A stretch of DNA of 64,000 nt from Hungatella hathewayi WAL-18680 (lineage in GTDB: Bacteria; Bacillota; Clostridia; Lachnospirales; Lachnospiraceae). The position numbers were made by a program, and so were the translations under genes. Below the pieces are notes generated by a model. That model saw only the letters and a list, made by a program, of their open reading frames with translations. It searched no databases and was not told the origin of the DNA. Location of the stretch: the NCBI RefSeq assembly GCF_000235505.1, contig NZ_JH379027.1, forward strand, positions 485,513 to 549,512. Direction: 5' to 3'. Shown piece by piece: positions 60,054 to 64,000 of the stretch (the stretch's first letter is position 1; each line of letters starts with the position of its first letter).

Positions 60054-61157
60054 ATGAAACAATATGATTATGTGCTGGTTGGCGGCGGCCTTTATTCCGG
60101 TGTCTGGGCTTACAAGGCGGCCCAGGCGGGGAAGAAGTGTCTGGTTGTGGAGAAGAGGAATCATCTGGGCGGAAATGTGTACTGTGAGGATGTGGAAGGG
60201 ATCCATGTGCACAAATATGGCGCCCATATCTTCCATACCAGCAACCGGGAGGTCTGGGATTTCGTCGGCAGTCTGGCGGAGTTTAACCGGTATACCAACA
60301 GCCCTGTGGCCAACTATAAAGGGGAGATGTACAACATGCCCTTTAACATGAATACCTTCAGCAAAATGTGGGGCATTTCCACACCGGAGCAGGCGAAGGC
60401 GAAGATTGAGGAGCAGCGGGCCAGCGTCACCGGGGAGCCGAAGAATCTGGAGGAGCAGGCCATCCGTCTGGTTGGAACCGATATCTACGAGAAGCTGGTG
60501 AAGGGGTATACGGAGAAGCAGTGGGGAAGAGACTGTAAGGAGCTTCCGGCATTTATCATCAAACGTCTGCCGGTGCGGTATACTTATGATAACAACTATT
60601 TTAACGATTTGTATCAGGGAATTCCCATTGGCGGTTACAATGTCATCATTGACAAATTGTTTGAGGGCTGTGATGTGGAGCTGGGTGTGGATTATCTGGC
60701 GAACCGGGAGCATTACGACAGTCTGGGTGAGACTGTGGTGTATACGGGGATGATTGACGCTTATTTTGGGTATCAGTACGGGAAGCTGGAGTACCGGAGC
60801 CTGCGGTTCGAGACGGAGGTTGTGGACACGGACAATTACCAGGGAGTGGCGGTGGTCAATTATACGGACAGGGAGACGCCTTATACCAGAGTGATTGAGC
60901 ACAAGCATTTTGAGTTTGGGACACAGCCGAAGTCGGTGATAACCAGGGAGTATCCGTCAGACTGGGAGGAGGGAATGGAACCCTACTATCCGGTGAATGA
61001 TGAGAAGAACCAGGAATTGTACGGCCGTTATGCCAAGCTGGCGGGGGAGGTTCCCCATGTGATATTTGGCGGACGGCTTGGGGAATACAAGTATTATGAT
61101 ATGGATAAGGTGATTGAGTCCGCGCTTGCGGCGGCAAAGAAGGAGTTTGGTAAATGA
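60054..61157 (+). CDS. glf: UDP-galactopyranose mutase
   Basis: This 367-residue FAD enzyme converts UDP-galactopyranose to UDP-galactofuranose, the precursor of galactofuranose in surface glycans. Features are the N-terminal FAD site VLVGGGLYSG (Gly10-12), EKRNHLGGN, YGAHIFHT, the flexible-loop block YTEKQWGRD and KSVITREYPSDW. The C-terminal FGGRLGEYKYYDMD is a typical substrate-binding block. It begins a four-gene glycan cluster, overlapping the next gene by 4 bases. The surface polymer likely contains galactofuranose. Confidence 0.95.
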   Translation: MKQYDYVLVGGGLYSGVWAYKAAQAGKKCLVVEKRNHLGGNVYCEDVEGIHVHKYGAHIFHTSNREVWDFVGSLAEFNRYTNSPVANYKGEMYNMPFNMNTFSKMWGISTPEQAKAKIEEQRASVTGEPKNLEEQAIRLVGTDIYEKLVKGYTEKQWGRDCKELPAFIIKRLPVRYTYDNNYFNDLYQGIPIGGYNVIIDKLFEGCDVELGVDYLANREHYDSLGETVVYTGMIDAYFGYQYGKLEYRSLRFETEVVDTDNYQGVAVVNYTDRETPYTRVIEHKHFEFGTQPKSVITREYPSDWEEGMEPYYPVNDEKNQELYGRYAKLAGEVPHVIFGGRLGEYKYYDMDKVIESALAAAKKEFGK

Positions 61158-62143
61158 TAACAGTTCTGGTGGCGGCGTATCAGGGGGAGAAATATCTGGA
61201 GGAGCAGCTGGATTCCATCCTGAATCAGACCGTGACGGATATTCAGGTCCTGATATCGGATGACGGCTCCACGGACGGTACCTGGGAACTGGCGAGACAG
61301 TATGCGGCTAAGTTTCCGGGGCGGGTGCATTGTATGAGGCATCCGCGGGCGGAGGAGGTCTCTGGCTTAGAACCATCGGATGCAGAGTCCCCGGCAGCGG
61401 AAAAGCTGAATCCGGCGGCCGCCAATTTCTTCTGGCTGTTGTCCCGGGCGGAGGGCGATTATATCATGCTCAGCGACCAGGATGATGTGTGGAGGGAAGA
61501 CAAGGCGGAGCGGATGATGTTCCATATGAGGAAGGCGGAGAAGAAGTGGGGGGCGGATACGCCTATCTTGCTGTTCTCCGACGCGAAGGTGGTGGACAGG
61601 GAGCTGCAGGAGATTGCGCCCAGCTTTCTGAAATATCAGCATATCAATCCGTCCAGAACGTCTCTCAATGAGATACTTGTGGAGAATCCGGTCACCGGAG
61701 GCGCCGTGATGTTTAATGCGGCCCTGCTTCCTTATGTGTCGAAGGCACCCAGGCAGTGCATGATGCACGACTGGTGGATAGCGCTGGCGGCCTCCTGCTT
61801 CGGCCATGTGCAGTGCGTGAAGGAGCCGCTGTACAGTTACCGCCAGCACGGGAGCAATACGCTGGGGGCGAAACGGACCGGGAGTCTTGAAGATATGAGA
61901 GAGCGGATGAAGCGGGGAGAACAGGTGCGGGAGCAGTATGAGCGGATGTTTACCCAGGCTTCCTGTTTCTTGGAGCAGTTTGGACGCCAGCTGACGAAGC
62001 AGCAGAGGGAGGCGCTGAGAGCGTATCTCTCCCTGCCATGCCAGCGGCTTCGGGGGCGGATGAAGACGGTGAGGCGGTATCATTTTTACAAAAGCTCCCG
62101 GATTCAGACTGCGGCCATGTGTTTTACCATACCGAGGCGGTAG
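61154..62143 (+). CDS. Glycosyltransferase family 2
   Basis: This 329-residue GT-A transferase starts MITVLVAAYQGEKYLEEQLD, with the nucleotide-binding ISDDGSTDGTW and metal/donor motif MLSDQDDVW. The later block MHDWWIALAASCFG and SYRQHGSNTLG match rhamnosyltransferase-like GT2 proteins of polysaccharide loci. Residues about 70-95 hold a small insert. It starts inside the glf stop (ATGA), so the two are coupled. Its donor sugar cannot be told from sequence. The 92-base gap after it shows no feature beyond the next gene's ribosome site. Confidence 0.9.
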   Translation: MITVLVAAYQGEKYLEEQLDSILNQTVTDIQVLISDDGSTDGTWELARQYAAKFPGRVHCMRHPRAEEVSGLEPSDAESPAAEKLNPAAANFFWLLSRAEGDYIMLSDQDDVWREDKAERMMFHMRKAEKKWGADTPILLFSDAKVVDRELQEIAPSFLKYQHINPSRTSLNEILVENPVTGGAVMFNAALLPYVSKAPRQCMMHDWWIALAASCFGHVQCVKEPLYSYRQHGSNTLGAKRTGSLEDMRERMKRGEQVREQYERMFTQASCFLEQFGRQLTKQQREALRAYLSLPCQRLRGRMKTVRRYHFYKSSRIQTAAMCFTIPRR

Positions 62144-62235
62144 GGGCGCCGGCCAGGAAACATGTGCCAATCAGGAACATCACGCCAATAGAAATAATAT
62201 GACAAGCAGCAACGCACAGAGAAAGGAGTCACAGG

Positions 62236-63222
62236 ATGAATATTCTATATGCGTCGAATGACGGTTATGCGAGACATCTGGGAGTGTCACTGTATTCACT
62301 TCTGGAACATCATAGAGATACGGAGAACATTACCATCTACCTGCTGTCTGTCAACATGTCGGCTGAGAACCAGGGGCGGCTTCAGGAAATAGCCGGTCAG
62401 TTTGGGCGGAAGCTGGTGGCAGTGGAGATGGGGGACTTGAAAGAGCGGTTCCATGGCTCCGTGGACACCAGGGGATTTGATATCAGCGCCATGACCCGGC
62501 TGTTTGCGGCGGATGTGCTGCCGGAGACGGTGGATAAGATTCTCTATCTGGACTGCGATACCGTGATTCTGGGGAATCTGGAGCCGCTGTGGCGGATGGA
62601 GTTTGGAACTGCCCTGGTGGGCATGGTGCCGGAGCCCACGGTCTATGAGGAGATGAAGGCCTCCATCGATTTGAAAAAGGATGCCCCCTACTATAACTCC
62701 GGAGTCCTTCTGATGAATCTGAAGGGCTGGCGGGAGGAGAAGGTGTCGGAGAAGCTGCTGGCCTATTATGCAGCGAAGGGCGGTAATCTCTTTGCCTGTG
62801 ACCAGGATACGTTAAACGGCGCATTGAGGGGAAGAATCATGACGCTGTCTCCCAAATATAATTTCTTCACCAACTATCGGTATTTCCGATATGAGACTCT
62901 GGCAGGGCTGAACGCCAGCTATGAGGCGGTGGGAAAGCAGGAGTATGAGGCGGCCAGACGCCATCCGGTTGTCATCCACTACGCGGGGGATGAGCGGCCG
63001 TGGATTGCGGGGAACCGGAATCATTACCGGAAGTATTATGAGATTTACTTGTCCCGGACCCCCTGGAAGGGAACGCCGAAGGAGACGGGGAAAGAACTCT
63101 ATATGATGGTATACTGGGGGATGAACCACGTCACCTGGCTGTGTCCACCGGTCCGCATGTGGATCAGCAGGCGGTTTGGGATGAAGGTGATTGATTCGAG
63201 AAAGAAAGAGAAAAAGAGATAA
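62236..63222 (+). CDS. Glycosyltransferase family 8
   Basis: This 328-residue retaining transferase has the family-8 DxD motif YLDCDTVIL (Asp106, Asp108), the N-terminal NILYASNDGYARHLGVSLYS, the donor-site block YYNSGVLLMNLKGWRE and CDQDTLNGAL, and the metal His in VIHYAGDERPW. GT8 enzymes often add glucose or galactose to lipopolysaccharide or wall glycan acceptors. GAAAGGAG precedes the ATG. It is followed after 4 bases by another transferase. Confidence 0.92.
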   Translation: MNILYASNDGYARHLGVSLYSLLEHHRDTENITIYLLSVNMSAENQGRLQEIAGQFGRKLVAVEMGDLKERFHGSVDTRGFDISAMTRLFAADVLPETVDKILYLDCDTVILGNLEPLWRMEFGTALVGMVPEPTVYEEMKASIDLKKDAPYYNSGVLLMNLKGWREEKVSEKLLAYYAAKGGNLFACDQDTLNGALRGRIMTLSPKYNFFTNYRYFRYETLAGLNASYEAVGKQEYEAARRHPVVIHYAGDERPWIAGNRNHYRKYYEIYLSRTPWKGTPKETGKELYMMVYWGMNHVTWLCPPVRMWISRRFGMKVIDSRKKEKKR

Positions 63223-63226
63223 CGTC

Positions 63227-64000
63227 ATGAGTCTGATGAAGATAAATTGTGTGATACTGAATTATAATGACGCGGATACCACGGGGAAGCTGGTACGGCA
63301 GATACGGGAGTATGACAGTCTGAATCAGATTGTGGTGGTGGACAACGCCTCCACGGATGATTCGGCAGAGCGGCTGAAGGAACTGGAGGACGAGAAGGTG
63401 GTGGTGCTGGCGGCGGAGTCCAACCGGGGCTACGGGGCCGGAAACAATCTGGGGGTAGAATACTCGTTTCAAATCAGCGGAGCCACCCATGTGATTATTG
63501 CCAATCCGGACACCTCCTTCACGGAGAACTGCATCCTGGGAATGAGCAAGGTCTTCTATCATGCCCCCGATGTGGGGGTGGTGGCGGCCACCATGGAGGA
63601 CGCCGTGTACGGTACCCATCGAAACGGCTGGCCCCTGCGGAGTTTTACGAAGGAACTGCTGTCCATGGGGCCTGTCAGCCGGCGGCTGTTCGGGCGTCTG
63701 CTGGAATACCCGGAATCTTACTATCAGGATAAAACGGCCGTCTATGTGGACGCGGTCCACGGCTCCATGCTGATGGTGGACGGCGCTGTCTTCACGGACT
63801 GCGGCGGTTATGACGAGAATATCTTTCTGTACCAGGAGGAAGCGGTGCTTGGCTGGAAGATGAAACAGGCCGGCTACCGCACGGTCCTTCTTTTAAATTG
63901 CCGTTACCTCCACGAACATTCCGTCAGCATCGGCAAAACCTACCAGAGCCAGATTGCCAGACAACAGCTGCGCCACGACAGCACCATGTACTATTTCAAG
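63227..64000 (+). CDS. Glycosyltransferase family 2, rhamnosyltransferase-like (3' end outside window)
   Basis: The frame is open from ATG 63227 to the window end (258 codons) with no stop. It starts MSLMKINCVILNYNDADTTG and has VVVDNASTDDS, ANPDTSF and the acceptor-site block FLYQEEAVLGWKMKQAGYR. This layout matches the rhamnosyltransferase/galactofuranosyltransferase-like branch of GT2. The start lies 4 bases after the GT8 stop, so the cluster continues out of the window. With glf upstream, a galactofuranosyltransferase role is possible but not shown. Confidence 0.85.
   Translation, partial: MSLMKINCVILNYNDADTTGKLVRQIREYDSLNQIVVVDNASTDDSAERLKELEDEKVVVLAAESNRGYGAGNNLGVEYSFQISGATHVIIANPDTSFTENCILGMSKVFYHAPDVGVVAATMEDAVYGTHRNGWPLRSFTKELLSMGPVSRRLFGRLLEYPESYYQDKTAVYVDAVHGSMLMVDGAVFTDCGGYDENIFLYQEEAVLGWKMKQAGYRTVLLLNCRYLHEHSVSIGKTYQSQIARQQLRHDSTMYYFK

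Overview
The window looks like a chromosomal segment of an anaerobic, single-membrane Firmicute of class Clostridia, most likely Lachnospiraceae (an inference). Reasons: strong AAGGAGG-type ribosome sites, type III glutamine synthetase, S-layer-homology (SLH) surface proteins, a FeoA/FeoB iron system, CyuA-type cysteine desulfidase, GHKL and OmpR two-component systems, and moderate GC with one visibly AT-rich island. No rRNA, CRISPR array, intact transposase or prophage was seen; one tRNA gene (Glu, CUC) is present.

Layout. 1-9.2 kb, + strand: end of a sensor kinase, a secreted/membrane protein with an ABC exporter pair, DNA repair endonuclease IV, then a three-gene set resembling Bacillus ydjI-ydjG-ydjH (SPFH, zinc ribbon, TPM). 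9.2-14.6 kb: feoB (-), tRNA-Glu (-), a small ORF, cyuA and a dicarboxylate/amino-acid symporter. 14.6-19.4 kb: small regulators and AT-rich accessory genes, including an apparently N-terminally deleted glycine-zipper protein and the tail of an Rpn-type nuclease. 19.4-25.3 kb: a PHP/MFS/ROK operon (-), orphan feoA (-), sfsA (+) and a YARHG lipoprotein (-). 25.5-32.7 kb, +: thrC, fba, glnN, a rubredoxin-glutamate synthase fusion and a monoglyceride-lipase-like hydrolase.

32.8-47.1 kb is the most interesting part: three tandem genes for very large SLH surface proteins. Each has a poly-G tract directly after its signal peptide. The first tract has 9 G and the gene is open (1359 aa). The second and third have 10 G, which shifts the frame and stops translation just after the signal peptide, although bodies of about 1600 codons remain open. 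Losing one G would restore proteins of 1726 and 1599 aa. This has the architecture of a phase-variable surface coat controlled by slipped-strand mispairing. Genes 2 and 3 are recent duplicates and share a stretch of about 197 identical bases.

47.1-53.4 kb, -: a 7TMR-DISM/GHKL kinase co-transcribed with a secreted protein, then an OmpR/EnvZ-type pair. A 21-bp-period direct repeat (TTRATTARGTGYAR) lies upstream of both the SLH cluster and the secreted-protein/kinase unit, suggesting one regulator controls both. 53.6-59.9 kb, +: a propeller-like/solute-binding lipoprotein, two sugar-type ABC permeases, a HlyD-like adaptor and a stand-alone MacB-type extracellular domain, with no ATPase. 60.0-64.0 kb, +: start of a surface-glycan locus (UDP-galactopyranose mutase and three glycosyltransferases, the last cut by the window end).
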